Source: Arenibacter arenosicollis (lineage in GTDB: Bacteria; Bacteroidota; Bacteroidia; Flavobacteriales; Flavobacteriaceae). From it: 64,000 nt of DNA. Where the stretch lies: contig NZ_JACLHY010000001.1 in assembly GCF_014397245.1 (NCBI RefSeq), positions 1 to 64,000 on the forward strand. Direction: 5' to 3'. Positions 1 to 8,657 of the stretch are shown piece after piece. Position numbers and translations under genes: made by a program. The notes below the pieces were generated by a model. The model saw nothing but the letters and a program-made list of their open reading frames with translations, was not told the DNA's origin and did not search any database. Within the stretch, counting starts at the first letter, position 1. Each line of letters opens with the position of its first letter.

Positions 1-592
1 TCATCCGTCTGATCAATGTGTGCTCTTCCGCTTTTTGGGAGGGCGTTAGATTGTTCTCCTCCATCTTTTCCAAGACAAAGGCATCGATCTCATTTTGGGT
101 CCAATCTGCCAGTTCCGTTTTTGGCAGCTCCGCTTTCTTGGGCGGGATAAAGGCCCAATGTTTTTCGAACTTGGCACCCTGTTCTATCCATTTTTTCAAC
201 AGTTTCTTTTCATAGGAATTCAGTGCCAATTGCGAATCCGGCGGGGGCATCAACTGCTTGGGGTCATCGGAAACCACGTGCTGGTACAAAAGACTATGGC
301 CAGGCTTTCCGGCCACAATGGCATATTTCCCGGGATTCTCCGGTAATTCGGAAAGTGCGGCTTTCTCCAGATCTAGCCGCAGGCCCGCTTTTCGCTTATT
401 GGCATCAGGGCCGTGACAGGTATAGCAATTATCAGAAAGTATAGGCTTTATATGGAAATTATAGTCCACGACCTCTGGCAGCTTCTGATCGGCGTACCCA
501 TCTCGGGAAGATTTGAAAAATCCCGATTTAAAGGCAAACAATAAAGCCACCAAGCCCAATAAAATAAATACTATGCCAACTTTTTGTTTCAT
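1..592 (-). CDS. PSCyt1/DUF1549-DUF1553 family protein, 5' part only
   Basis: Only the first 197 codons are in the window; the gene runs off the left edge. The ATG at 592 begins a short N-terminal membrane anchor (hydrophobic residues about 6-21), followed by a Planctomycete-type cytochrome c domain with one CxxCH haem-binding motif (CYTCH) and the downstream signature ending in WIEQGA and HWAF, which leads into a DUF1549 domain. It is clearly paralogous to the protein at 3683-6904: the block around the haem motif and the HWAF segment match closely. It lies 106 nt downstream of the DUF2231/haem/LRR gene on the same strand and probably belongs to the same operon. In this family the haem domain is thought to serve exported redox or polymer-degrading functions; the substrate is unknown. 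The family call is firm, the role is not. Confidence 0.85.
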   Translation of the reverse strand, partial: MKQKVGIVFILLGLVALLFAFKSGFFKSSRDGYADQKLPEVVDYNFHIKPILSDNCYTCHGPDANKRKAGLRLDLEKAALSELPENPGKYAIVAGKPGHSLLYQHVVSDDPKQLMPPPDSQLALNSYEKKLLKKWIEQGAKFEKHWAFIPPKKAELPKTELADWTQNEIDAFVLEKMEENNLTPSQKAEEHTLIRRM

Positions 593-698
593 TAGGGAAC
601 TAAATTTTCATTTGTTTAATTTTAAAGAGATAAAGTCCATACAGTTTCCTTTACCAAACCTCTAATATTCCATTGCCTATTCCTGACCAACTCCAATT

Positions 699-2093
699 TC
701 ACATTCCTAATATTATTGCAGGACTATTTCCATTTACCGCAAATCGATCTACCTCCTCCTGGGTTATGGCCGTTCCCCAGGCATACACGCGCTTTAATCT
801 CTTCATTTTGGCAAAGTTCTCCAAGCTCATTGCCGTTATTTTAGTTTGATATAAATTGAGTCCCGTAAGGCTCTGATTAGCCAATATTTCACCAATGCCA
901 GTATCGGTAATAGGATTTTTTTCAATCTCCAGTTTTTGAAGGTTTACAAATTTACTGATGGTTTTTAAATGCTTATCCTGGACTTTGTTGTTCTTTAAGG
1001 AAAGCCACATAATATTATCCTTAATAGGCAGAAGACTTTCCAGCTTCATATCCAATTCGCTACCATTCTTGGATGTAATTGATTGTGGGGGAAGAACAAT
1101 CTCATACAAACCGGATTCAAATATTAATTCCCGTATCTTAAATCCTGTGCTCTCTATATCCTTTAGCACCTCCGCACTTACAGCTTGCACTTTTGGCAAG
1201 GGTATTCCACTCTTACCTGTGGCATCTTCAAGTCCCAACATAGTGGAAGCTATACTTGTTATGTCCTCAGGGGTTTCCAAATTGGCCAGCTTCACCCTGA
1301 AATCGGCATTGCCCCTATCTATCCAAAAGGTCAAAATAGATTTCTCTTCATCGGTAAGAGGAGTCTTTCCTTCCGGTGGCATATAATCCTCATCATGTGG
1401 ATTCAACTTAACCCGCCTTATCATTTCGGACTTGGCTACATTCCCGGCTATAAAGACTTCTCCGTTTTTACCTCCCTTTTTTATGGCCATGGTATCCTGA
1501 AAGGAGAGCCCGCCCTTTTTCTTACTCGAATTATGGCAACTGGCACACTTGGCTTCAAGGATAGGGTTTACTAAATAATCATAAACAGCAGCTTCCTCCA
1601 ATTTGGCAATAGGTGGCAGTACTACCTTTTCCGTTCTCCCGAATGGGGCGTATTTTACCAAATAATCGCTTCCATGGGTTAAATTACCTCCATAATGACC
1701 GGTAACACTCACCAAAACCACTACTAAGGTCAGGGCAGCCATATTGGATTTTAGACCGTTTAATTTTTCTATATTAAGCCTGCCGGAACGTATGGCCCAA
1801 GCAAAAAAAGTGATTAAGGTTGTCGCTATTCCAAACCAAAAATGGGTATCCAACATGCTCTGGTCATAATCTCCACTCAAGGAAAGCATATATCCCAGTA
1901 TACTGGCCGCCAAGGCACTTATAGCGCCGCCGAACAAGGCCAAAGTAATTGCCATGGACAACGCAGGGTTTTTAATCCAACGCCCGTATAATTCCAAAAT
2001 AAACGCAAAGAACAAAAAACCAATAGGCAAATGCACCACTAGTGGATGAAATCGACCTAGAAACAATACAAAATCGGGCACACTACTATCCAT
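699..2093 (-). CDS. DUF2231 membrane protein with c-type haem domain and C-terminal LRRs
   Basis: A 464-residue protein. Four hydrophobic segments within residues 1-135 form a DUF2231-like membrane module (FHPLVVHLPIGF near the N terminus is typical). A Planctomycete-type cytochrome c domain follows, with CASCH (C183, C186, H187) and the MPPEGKTPL-type distal loop. The C-terminal 130 residues or so form short leucine-rich repeats of the kind seen in planctomycete proteins. Membrane-anchored with a periplasmic haem and an LRR docking surface is the natural reading. It starts 45 nt after the DUF1501 gene on the same strand, so co-transcription with the DUF1501 and DUF1549/DUF1553 genes is likely. 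The electron-transfer partner is not evident. A purely structural role cannot be excluded. Confidence 0.85.
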   Translation of the reverse strand: MDSSVPDFVLFLGRFHPLVVHLPIGFLFFAFILELYGRWIKNPALSMAITLALFGGAISALAASILGYMLSLSGDYDQSMLDTHFWFGIATTLITFFAWAIRSGRLNIEKLNGLKSNMAALTLVVVLVSVTGHYGGNLTHGSDYLVKYAPFGRTEKVVLPPIAKLEEAAVYDYLVNPILEAKCASCHNSSKKKGGLSFQDTMAIKKGGKNGEVFIAGNVAKSEMIRRVKLNPHDEDYMPPEGKTPLTDEEKSILTFWIDRGNADFRVKLANLETPEDITSIASTMLGLEDATGKSGIPLPKVQAVSAEVLKDIESTGFKIRELIFESGLYEIVLPPQSITSKNGSELDMKLESLLPIKDNIMWLSLKNNKVQDKHLKTISKFVNLQKLEIEKNPITDTGIGEILANQSLTGLNLYQTKITAMSLENFAKMKRLKRVYAWGTAITQEEVDRFAVNGNSPAIILGM

Positions 2094-2137
2094 TCCTAAC
2101 TTTTAAAACCAATTGTAACATATTTAATCTTTTTAAA

Positions 2138-3649
2138 TTAACTAAGAATGTCTTTCACTACATCTCCATGTACATCGGTAAGTCTAAAACGCCTACCCTG
2201 ATGTTTATAGGTCAATCTTTCATGGTCAATCCCAAAAAGATGCAATAAAGTAGCCTGAAAATCATGGGTATGTACTGGATCCTTGATAATATTGTAACCA
2301 AAATCATCTGTTTCACCATAGGAAAATCCAGGTTTCACCCCTGCCCCTGCCATGAACATGGTAAAAGCCTTAGGGTGGTGATCCCTTCCGTAGTTGGTGT
2401 CCGTTAACTGTCCCTGGGAATAGACCGTACGTCCAAATTCTCCGCCCCAAACCACCAAGGTATCTTCCAGCATTCCTCGCTGTTTAAGATCTTTGATCAA
2501 TGCGGCCGTCCCCTGATCTGTATTCTTGCTCTGATGTTTTACACCCCCTGGGCAATTGCCGTGTTGATCCCATCCCTGATGATATAATTGCACAAATTTC
2601 ACATCCTTTTCCAATAGTTTACGGGCCATTAAACAATTTGCCGCATAAGTTCCAGGATTTCGACTATCTGGCCCGTACATGTCAAAAATATAATCTGGTT
2701 CGTCAGAGGTATCGGTAACCTCGGGTACTGAAGTCTGCATCCTATAGGCCATTTCATATTGTGCTATCCGTGCATTTATTTCTGGATCCCCATAGGCATC
2801 ATAGGCTATTCCATTCAATTTTTTTAAATAGTCCAGCATCTGTCTACGATCATTACCGTCATAATTCTCCGGGTCTCCCAAATAAAGTACCGGGTCTTTT
2901 CCGGAACGGAACTGTACCCCTTGATGCTCTGTAGGTAAGAAACCATTGCCCCACAAACGGGAATACAAGGGTTGCCCCGAACCGTTTTTAGAGACTAAGG
3001 AAATAAAAGTCGGTAAATTATTATTATCGGACCCCAGCCCGTAACTGATCCAAGATCCTATGGACGGTCTACCCGGTAGTTGGCTCCCAGTTTGAAAAAA
3101 GGTAATAGCAGGATCGTGATTAATGGCATCGGTATGCATCCCCTTTATAAAACACAGATCATCTACTATCTCCGACAAATAAGGCATAGCATCACTGACC
3201 CATGCCCGGGATTCACCATATTGTTTAAAATTTAGGGTTGATGCTGCAATTGGGAAGGCGGTTTGATCCGCACTCATCCCCGTAAGACGTTGACCCGCTC
3301 TTATTGAATCAGGTAAATCCTGACCGAACATATCCTTGAGTTTGGGCTTATAATCGAACAAATCCAATTGTGAAGGACCACCGCTCTGAAAGAGGTACAC
3401 AATGCGCTTTGCCTTGGGCAAATGATGTGGTAATCCCAATTTATTTTTAGCGAAGGCATTTACGGAATTCTGTTGACCGGCGTAAGGATCAACAGCACTC
3501 CAAACCTTTTCTGTATTCAATAAAGAACCAAGCGCAATGGCACCAATCCCAAGGGAAGTTTTTTTAAAAAACTCCCTACGGTCCAATTGGCTTTCCAAAC
3601 TTTGAAGATCTCTGTTGTTAGATCTTAATTTATCATGATGATCGCACAT
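2138..3649 (-). CDS. DUF1501 family protein, Tat-exported
   Basis: A 503-residue protein of the DUF1501 family, which has an alkaline-phosphatase/sulfatase-like fold. The N terminus carries a twin-arginine signal (RREFFKK at residues 24-30 followed by a hydrophobic stretch), so it should be exported folded by the Tat system. Family features include QSGGPSQLDLFDYKP, the WDQHGN segment, WGGEFGRT and a C-terminal HHP and THDFQATLLHLFGID block; the histidines and aspartates are plausible metal ligands. In Planctomycetes and some Bacteroidota DUF1501 genes lie next to DUF1549/DUF1553 genes, as here: it starts 33 nt after the 3683-6904 gene. The true substrate of the family is not established, and a hydrolase role on sulfated or phosphorylated polymers is inference. 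Confidence 0.9.
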   Translation of the reverse strand: MCDHHDKLRSNNRDLQSLESQLDRREFFKKTSLGIGAIALGSLLNTEKVWSAVDPYAGQQNSVNAFAKNKLGLPHHLPKAKRIVYLFQSGGPSQLDLFDYKPKLKDMFGQDLPDSIRAGQRLTGMSADQTAFPIAASTLNFKQYGESRAWVSDAMPYLSEIVDDLCFIKGMHTDAINHDPAITFFQTGSQLPGRPSIGSWISYGLGSDNNNLPTFISLVSKNGSGQPLYSRLWGNGFLPTEHQGVQFRSGKDPVLYLGDPENYDGNDRRQMLDYLKKLNGIAYDAYGDPEINARIAQYEMAYRMQTSVPEVTDTSDEPDYIFDMYGPDSRNPGTYAANCLMARKLLEKDVKFVQLYHQGWDQHGNCPGGVKHQSKNTDQGTAALIKDLKQRGMLEDTLVVWGGEFGRTVYSQGQLTDTNYGRDHHPKAFTMFMAGAGVKPGFSYGETDDFGYNIIKDPVHTHDFQATLLHLFGIDHERLTYKHQGRRFRLTDVHGDVVKDILS

Positions 3650-3682
3650 AGTTTCCTTTTTAATTCTAGTTTTCCCAAAACA

Positions 3683-6600
3683 TTACCTTTTAGTGATACA
3701 TGGGTCTGCATTCATAATGGCATTGGCCACAACTGCATTTGCAGCCACCAAGGCTCTATCATCCCCACTATGCAATTTAAATTCACCCGTATTAAGCCAT
3801 CCTTTGGCTTTATCCATGTTGGCCGAGAATTTTTTGTATTCATTCTCCTGAAGTTCCACTAATAATTGCAGCTCATTTCCCTTGATTCTTCGCCCAGTCA
3901 GCTGTCTAAAAACATTGGAAATTGCCAATTTTATATCTTCGGTATCGCTCATGCGTTTGCCCAAAACCCTGGAAGCTTCAATATAAGTGGGATCGTTTAG
4001 CAATACCAAAGCCTGTAATGGGGTATTGGTTTCCTGTCGTCTAATAGTACACACATCACGTGCAGGAGCATCAAAAGTAGCCAGGGTAGGATGTGGCACC
4101 GAACGCTTCCAGATGGTATACATACTTCTTCTATAAAGTTTATCGCCCGTATCCTCCTTATAAGTAGCGTTGTTCACCCTCCATAATCCTTCTGGTTGAT
4201 AAGGACTTACACTTTCCCCTCCTATGGTTTTGTTTAGCAATCCTGAACTGGCCAAGGCATTATCGCGCAACATCTCTCCTGATAATCTTTTTGAAGGCCC
4301 TCTTGCCAAAAGTCTATTTTCAATGTCCATTTCCATCAATTCTTCACTCACCAATGATGATTGTTGATAGGTTTGAGACATAACTATTAATTTCTGCAAT
4401 GCCTTAACATCCCATCCCGAATCCCTAAACTCCAGAGCCAGCCAATCCAACAATTGAGGGTGACTCGGCATTTCACCCTGATTCCCAAAATCTTCAGAAG
4501 TCTTCACCAAGCCATTGCCAAAATAATGCTGCCAAAACCTGTTCACTGCCACTCGGGCGGTCAAAGGATGGTCCTTATGAAATAACCATTTGGCAAATCC
4601 CAATCGGTTTTTTGGATAGTCTTCAGGCATAGGCAATATAGCTTCTGGAGTATTCGGGAACACTTCTTCGCCCTTGGCGTTATAAACTCCTCGATCTAAT
4701 ATATAGGACGGTACAGGTTCAGGGGTCTCCTCCATGACCATTACCTCCTTTATTTTTTCCACACTATCCACATAACTCTTGCGCAATTCGGCCAATTTAC
4801 GCTCTTGCAATTTGGTTGCCTTGGAGACCAACTTCAAATAGTATTCTTGTAATAATTTTATATCACCGGACGCAAAACCACCTACCTCTCTTTTTATCAG
4901 ATCATTAAATTGAGGACTATCTGCGAGTTGCATTACCTCAAGGGCAGACAAATCCCTTTTATAAACCCGTATCTCATCGACCACGGCACCTTTTATTCCT
5001 TTTCCCCTTAATCTGGCGCCCAATTGTAGACCCGGCTCATTATTGTTTCTAAAAAGAATATCCTTGTATAAATTATCGGTTTTCACCAAGGTCTCCATCT
5101 CCTTGCCATTAACAAATAGTTTGTAACCGTCTGCTTTACTAGACCCATCATAGGTAATGGCAAAATGAACCCATTGATCCCTAGGAAATGCTTCTTTAGC
5201 AATTTCTATAATGGCATTGTTCGGGGCGGTATGTGCCATCATCAGTTCCAGCTTATTGTCCACAATCTTAAGATGATAACCTCGCCAATTGTACAAAATA
5301 GCACCATCGCCCTTATGAAATATATTCCCATTCTCAATATTCGAGGGTATATTGGCCCATAGACTTATACTGAAAGCATCATTACGCCCAAAAACACCGG
5401 CCTTTTTTAAATCCAACCACGTATCTCCATCCAACAGAACACCTTTGCCTTGTTTTCCGTCCGAAAGATGTATTTTTTGCCCTTCGGTGCCCTCCCGCTT
5501 CATAGTTCCCTTTTGATTTGGGTCGATGGTATTTTGTAAATTCTTATCATTGAGATCGAAGTAGGCCGTCAATCCGTTCGAAGGGACTTTCGATTCAATG
5601 GATTTATATTGTTTTTCGGATAACCATTTATCAAAATTTGCAGCTACCTCCTTTTGCTCTACTTTTTTAATCTCCCCTTCCGTCTCCTGAACAAGTTTAT
5701 GCATATAGGAAAGCACCTTTTCCTCCTCTTCGGTAGTCAACATCAAGGTGGGTACAGGTGTAGCATCATTCCAAGAAATTTGTCCCGACTCGTTTACATT
5801 GTTAAAAAAACTGGTGAGTTCATAAAAGTTCTTATGTGATATGGGATCATATTTATGATCATGACACCTAGCGCAGGCCACAGTAAGCCCCATAAAGGCC
5901 TGTCCTACTGTACTTGCCCTATCCACAGCATATTCCACCAAAAACTCTTCACTTACAATACCGCCCTCCATGTTTTGCGGATGAATACGGTTAAAAGCTG
6001 TGGCCAAGGTTGATTCCCGAGTAGGATTTTCAATAAGATCTCCCGCCAGTTGCCATGTTAAAAACTGCTCATAGGACATATTTTTATTAAAGGCATCTAT
6101 CACCCAATCCCGCCAAGGCGACATGTCCCGATAACGATCAACACTATAACCGTGGGTATCGGCAAAACGGGCCAAATCCATCCAATCCAAGGCCATTTGT
6201 TCGCCGTAGTGGGGAGAGTCCAACAATTTATCCACCACCTTTTCGTAGGCTTCGGGGGAGGAGTCCTTCATAAAAGCATCCATATCCTCCAAAGTTGGTG
6301 GTAATCCAGTTAAATCCAGATACAATCTTCTCAACAATAATTCCTTGTCCGCTTTGGGGGAGAATTGCAGTTTATCCTGCTCCAAGCGGGCCAGTACAAA
6401 ATTATCAATAGGGTTTTGTACCATGTCCTTGCCCTTAACTTTTGGTACATCGTATGCCTTTGGTTTAATAAAGGCCCAATGATCCTTGTATTCGGCACCT
6501 TGTTCTATCCATTTGATCAAAACTGCCTTCTCATGATTGGACAGGGAAAGGTGGGAATCCGGTTCCGGCATCACATAGTTAGGGTCTTCCGAGATAATTC

Positions 6601-6904
6601 TGTGAAACACCTCACTCTTATTTAGATTCCCAGGCTTTAATGCAAACTTGCCTGGTGACTCCTTTAATTCCTTAAAGGCTTTTTTAGGGGTATGCAACTG
6701 AAGATCAGCCTTTATTTTTGCCTTGTCCGGACCATGACATATGAAGCATTTATCAGAAAGAATAGGTTTTACATGCAGATTAAAATCGATCTGCTTTGGT
6801 AATTTATCATATTCCAGAGATACCAATTCCGGTAATTCGGGACCTCCACAAGATAAAACCAATAAAAACCAAGCATAAACTAAAATATTCTTAATAATTG
6901 CCAT
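3683..6904 (-). CDS. PSCyt1-DUF1549-LamG-DUF1553 lipoprotein
   Basis: A 1073-residue protein and probably the first gene of the cassette. The signal peptide ends in a lipobox (VLSC, Cys19). Domain order: PSCyt1 haem domain about 40-150 (CFICH, C53/C56/H57); DUF1549 about 160-370, containing a second CxxCH (CARCH, C344/C347/H348) in its conserved CARCHDHKYDPI motif; a LamG/concanavalin-like insertion about 440-660; and DUF1553 about 770-1040 with the RVAVNRFWQHYFG signature. LamG domains often bind carbohydrate, so a surface or periplasmic carbohydrate-linked redox role is reasonable but unproven. Two potential haems make it a diheme candidate. A TAnnTTTG-type -7 box sits 28 nt before the ATG. 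The AraC gene diverges from it across 213 nt. Confidence 0.9.
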   Translation of the reverse strand: MAIIKNILVYAWFLLVLSCGGPELPELVSLEYDKLPKQIDFNLHVKPILSDKCFICHGPDKAKIKADLQLHTPKKAFKELKESPGKFALKPGNLNKSEVFHRIISEDPNYVMPEPDSHLSLSNHEKAVLIKWIEQGAEYKDHWAFIKPKAYDVPKVKGKDMVQNPIDNFVLARLEQDKLQFSPKADKELLLRRLYLDLTGLPPTLEDMDAFMKDSSPEAYEKVVDKLLDSPHYGEQMALDWMDLARFADTHGYSVDRYRDMSPWRDWVIDAFNKNMSYEQFLTWQLAGDLIENPTRESTLATAFNRIHPQNMEGGIVSEEFLVEYAVDRASTVGQAFMGLTVACARCHDHKYDPISHKNFYELTSFFNNVNESGQISWNDATPVPTLMLTTEEEEKVLSYMHKLVQETEGEIKKVEQKEVAANFDKWLSEKQYKSIESKVPSNGLTAYFDLNDKNLQNTIDPNQKGTMKREGTEGQKIHLSDGKQGKGVLLDGDTWLDLKKAGVFGRNDAFSISLWANIPSNIENGNIFHKGDGAILYNWRGYHLKIVDNKLELMMAHTAPNNAIIEIAKEAFPRDQWVHFAITYDGSSKADGYKLFVNGKEMETLVKTDNLYKDILFRNNNEPGLQLGARLRGKGIKGAVVDEIRVYKRDLSALEVMQLADSPQFNDLIKREVGGFASGDIKLLQEYYLKLVSKATKLQERKLAELRKSYVDSVEKIKEVMVMEETPEPVPSYILDRGVYNAKGEEVFPNTPEAILPMPEDYPKNRLGFAKWLFHKDHPLTARVAVNRFWQHYFGNGLVKTSEDFGNQGEMPSHPQLLDWLALEFRDSGWDVKALQKLIVMSQTYQQSSLVSEELMEMDIENRLLARGPSKRLSGEMLRDNALASSGLLNKTIGGESVSPYQPEGLWRVNNATYKEDTGDKLYRRSMYTIWKRSVPHPTLATFDAPARDVCTIRRQETNTPLQALVLLNDPTYIEASRVLGKRMSDTEDIKLAISNVFRQLTGRRIKGNELQLLVELQENEYKKFSANMDKAKGWLNTGEFKLHSGDDRALVAANAVVANAIMNADPCITKR

Positions 6905-6931
6905 ATACCATCATACTATTTAGCACTTTTT

Positions 6932-6939
6932 CAAAGATA
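6932..6939 (-). promoter_or_regulatory. Putative -7 box (TATCTTTG) for the PSCyt/DUF1501 cassette
   Basis: On the minus strand the sequence reads TATCTTTG, an exact match to the Bacteroidota TAnnTTTG -7 element, ending 28 nt before the ATG at 6904. No good -33 TTTG is found at the usual spacing; the nearest lies 26 nt upstream. The rest of the 213-nt intergenic region is AT-rich and holds two copies of CCAAATC (near 6965 and 7095) that could be regulator half-sites. Confidence 0.45.
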
Positions 6940-7117
6940 AAATTTAAGGATTCATAATTCCCGTCCAAATCAGTTTAAGTATTGTACATTTCCGACATTG
7001 TCATTTTATAGATAGATAATATTTCCTAACTTTTACACTAAATTAGTACCTTGAATCTATATTTATAATGAATAATTAAATTATAAACATTACTCCAAAT
7101 CCGACAAAAAATTAATT

Positions 7118-7987
7118 ATGTCTAAAATACTTCAATCTTTAAAATTGGACTTATTAAACGTAGGGTATGCAAAATTGGACCCTCTATGGGACTATGATGA
7201 TGTCATTAGTCCGTTTCTCCGACTTTATTACATCACTACGGGAAGTGCCATGGTTTATCACAGTAATGAAGCCATAGAATTGAAGTCGGGACATATATAC
7301 CTTATTCCCAGTTATACCTTTGGCAGGTATAAATGCGATGACTACCACGAGCAATATTATATCAGCTGTTTGGAGGAGATAAAAAATGGTTATTCCATTT
7401 TTAATTTTAGCAGCTTTATTTACGAGTCAAAGGCCAACCCCATGGATCTGTATTACTTTAAGCGTCTTTTGGAGTTAAATCCCAATCGGCAGTTGACAAA
7501 CAACAATCCAAAAGTGTATGACAATAGGCCCACGTTGATGGATTTTAAAAAGAAGAACGAAGAATTAGGGCTTTCCGCATATATGGAAACCCATGGTATT
7601 TTGAAGATTCTTCTTTCCAGATTTATTAAGGATGCCCATTCGCAATCCCCAAAAAGTAATGTAAAAAAGGAATTTGGCATGGTCTTAAACCACATTCACG
7701 AAAATCTGCACGAACCATTAACGGTGAAACATTTGGCCGAGTTTTGTCATTTAAACACCGATTATTTTTCTAGGGTTTTCAATGAAAATTTTGGTATGCG
7801 TCCCAATAAATACATTCAATCCAAACGTATTGAAAGGGCACAGTTACTCCTACTTTCAACAAATAATTCCCTGAAGCAAATTGCAGAAAGGGTAGGATTG
7901 GAGAATCCGTCCTATTTTACAAGAATATTTAAGAATCATACTGGGAAAACTCCAGGAAGTTTCCGGGAGGAACAGTTAAAGAAATAA
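7118..7987 (+). CDS. AraC-family transcriptional regulator
   Basis: A 289-residue cytoplasmic regulator. The N-terminal half (about 20-160) looks like an AraC-type cupin ligand-binding domain, containing GHIYLIPSYTFGRYKC. The C-terminal 100 residues form the two helix-turn-helix AraC/XylS DNA-binding domain: LTVKHLAEFCHLNTDYFSR is the first helix-turn-helix, and LLLLSTNNSLKQIAERVGLENPSYFTRIFK with the GKTPGSFR end is the second. It is divergent from the haem/DUF1501 cassette, the usual arrangement for a local regulator, so control of that cassette is the best guess. The inducer is not identifiable. A weak TAccTTGa sequence around 7047-7054 may be its -7 box. Confidence 0.92.
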   Translation: MSKILQSLKLDLLNVGYAKLDPLWDYDDVISPFLRLYYITTGSAMVYHSNEAIELKSGHIYLIPSYTFGRYKCDDYHEQYYISCLEEIKNGYSIFNFSSFIYESKANPMDLYYFKRLLELNPNRQLTNNNPKVYDNRPTLMDFKKKNEELGLSAYMETHGILKILLSRFIKDAHSQSPKSNVKKEFGMVLNHIHENLHEPLTVKHLAEFCHLNTDYFSRVFNENFGMRPNKYIQSKRIERAQLLLLSTNNSLKQIAERVGLENPSYFTRIFKNHTGKTPGSFREEQLKK

Positions 7988-8057
7988 CGCTAGCCAGCAA
8001 TTATTAATATTTCACCCTACCGTCCTACAAAATCAGTCAAAGCAATCTAAGGCGGCC

Positions 8058-8609
8058 CTATCCCTTGGTAAAAACCAGATCAAAATCGATAGTGACATTA
8101 TCACCTACTATAATCTGGCCAAACATTGCCGTTGGCGGTTCCATATTAAAATCTTGCAACTTTATTTCCTTGTTGCCCTTAAAAACATACTTCCCACCTA
8201 CTTCTTGGAATTCAGATGTAATATCCACTTCTTTTTCAGTTCCAGCAATATTGAGCAAGCCCATAATATGAAAAGAATTTTCCGAGCCAGTGTCCTTCTT
8301 TATTTCTTGAAATTTAAAAGTTACCTCCGGATGCTCTTCCTTCTTTAGAGCGGCATGCATTTTCTTGTCCATAGCCGCACCACGTTCACTTTTTATTTGC
8401 TCCACCTCTACTTGAAACAGCAAATTTTTAAGTACCCCTGCATCCATTTTCATAGACCCCTTCATTGAATTGGCTGTTACTGTCCAATCATGAATTGTGG
8501 AACTACCATTAATTTTTAGGACACTTTCCTTGGCCAAGGTGTATGTTTCTTGTGAATAGCCCACAAAAACGAGGAATAAAATTGCTATAAAGGACAGTCT
8601 ATTTTTCAT
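8058..8609 (-). CDS. YceI family periplasmic protein
   Basis: A 183-residue protein with a clear signal peptide (MKNRLSFIAILFLVFVGYSQ). The body is a YceI lipocalin-like beta barrel that in this family binds isoprenoid or other long lipids: INGSSTIHDWTVTA near the start, HPEVTFKF in the middle, and a C-terminal FDLVF strand. It starts 49 nt after the GldK-like lipoprotein gene and both are on the minus strand, so they probably form an operon. Nothing identifies its ligand. Family membership is secure; a role tied to the neighbouring lipoprotein is inference from adjacency only. Confidence 0.88.
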   Translation of the reverse strand: MKNRLSFIAILFLVFVGYSQETYTLAKESVLKINGSSTIHDWTVTANSMKGSMKMDAGVLKNLLFQVEVEQIKSERGAAMDKKMHAALKKEEHPEVTFKFQEIKKDTGSENSFHIMGLLNIAGTEKEVDITSEFQEVGGKYVFKGNKEIKLQDFNMEPPTAMFGQIIVGDNVTIDFDLVFTKG

Positions 8610-8657
8610 CTGTTATATTTGTTATTCTAATTAGTAAGTGTTTTTATTAGGCTCTAC

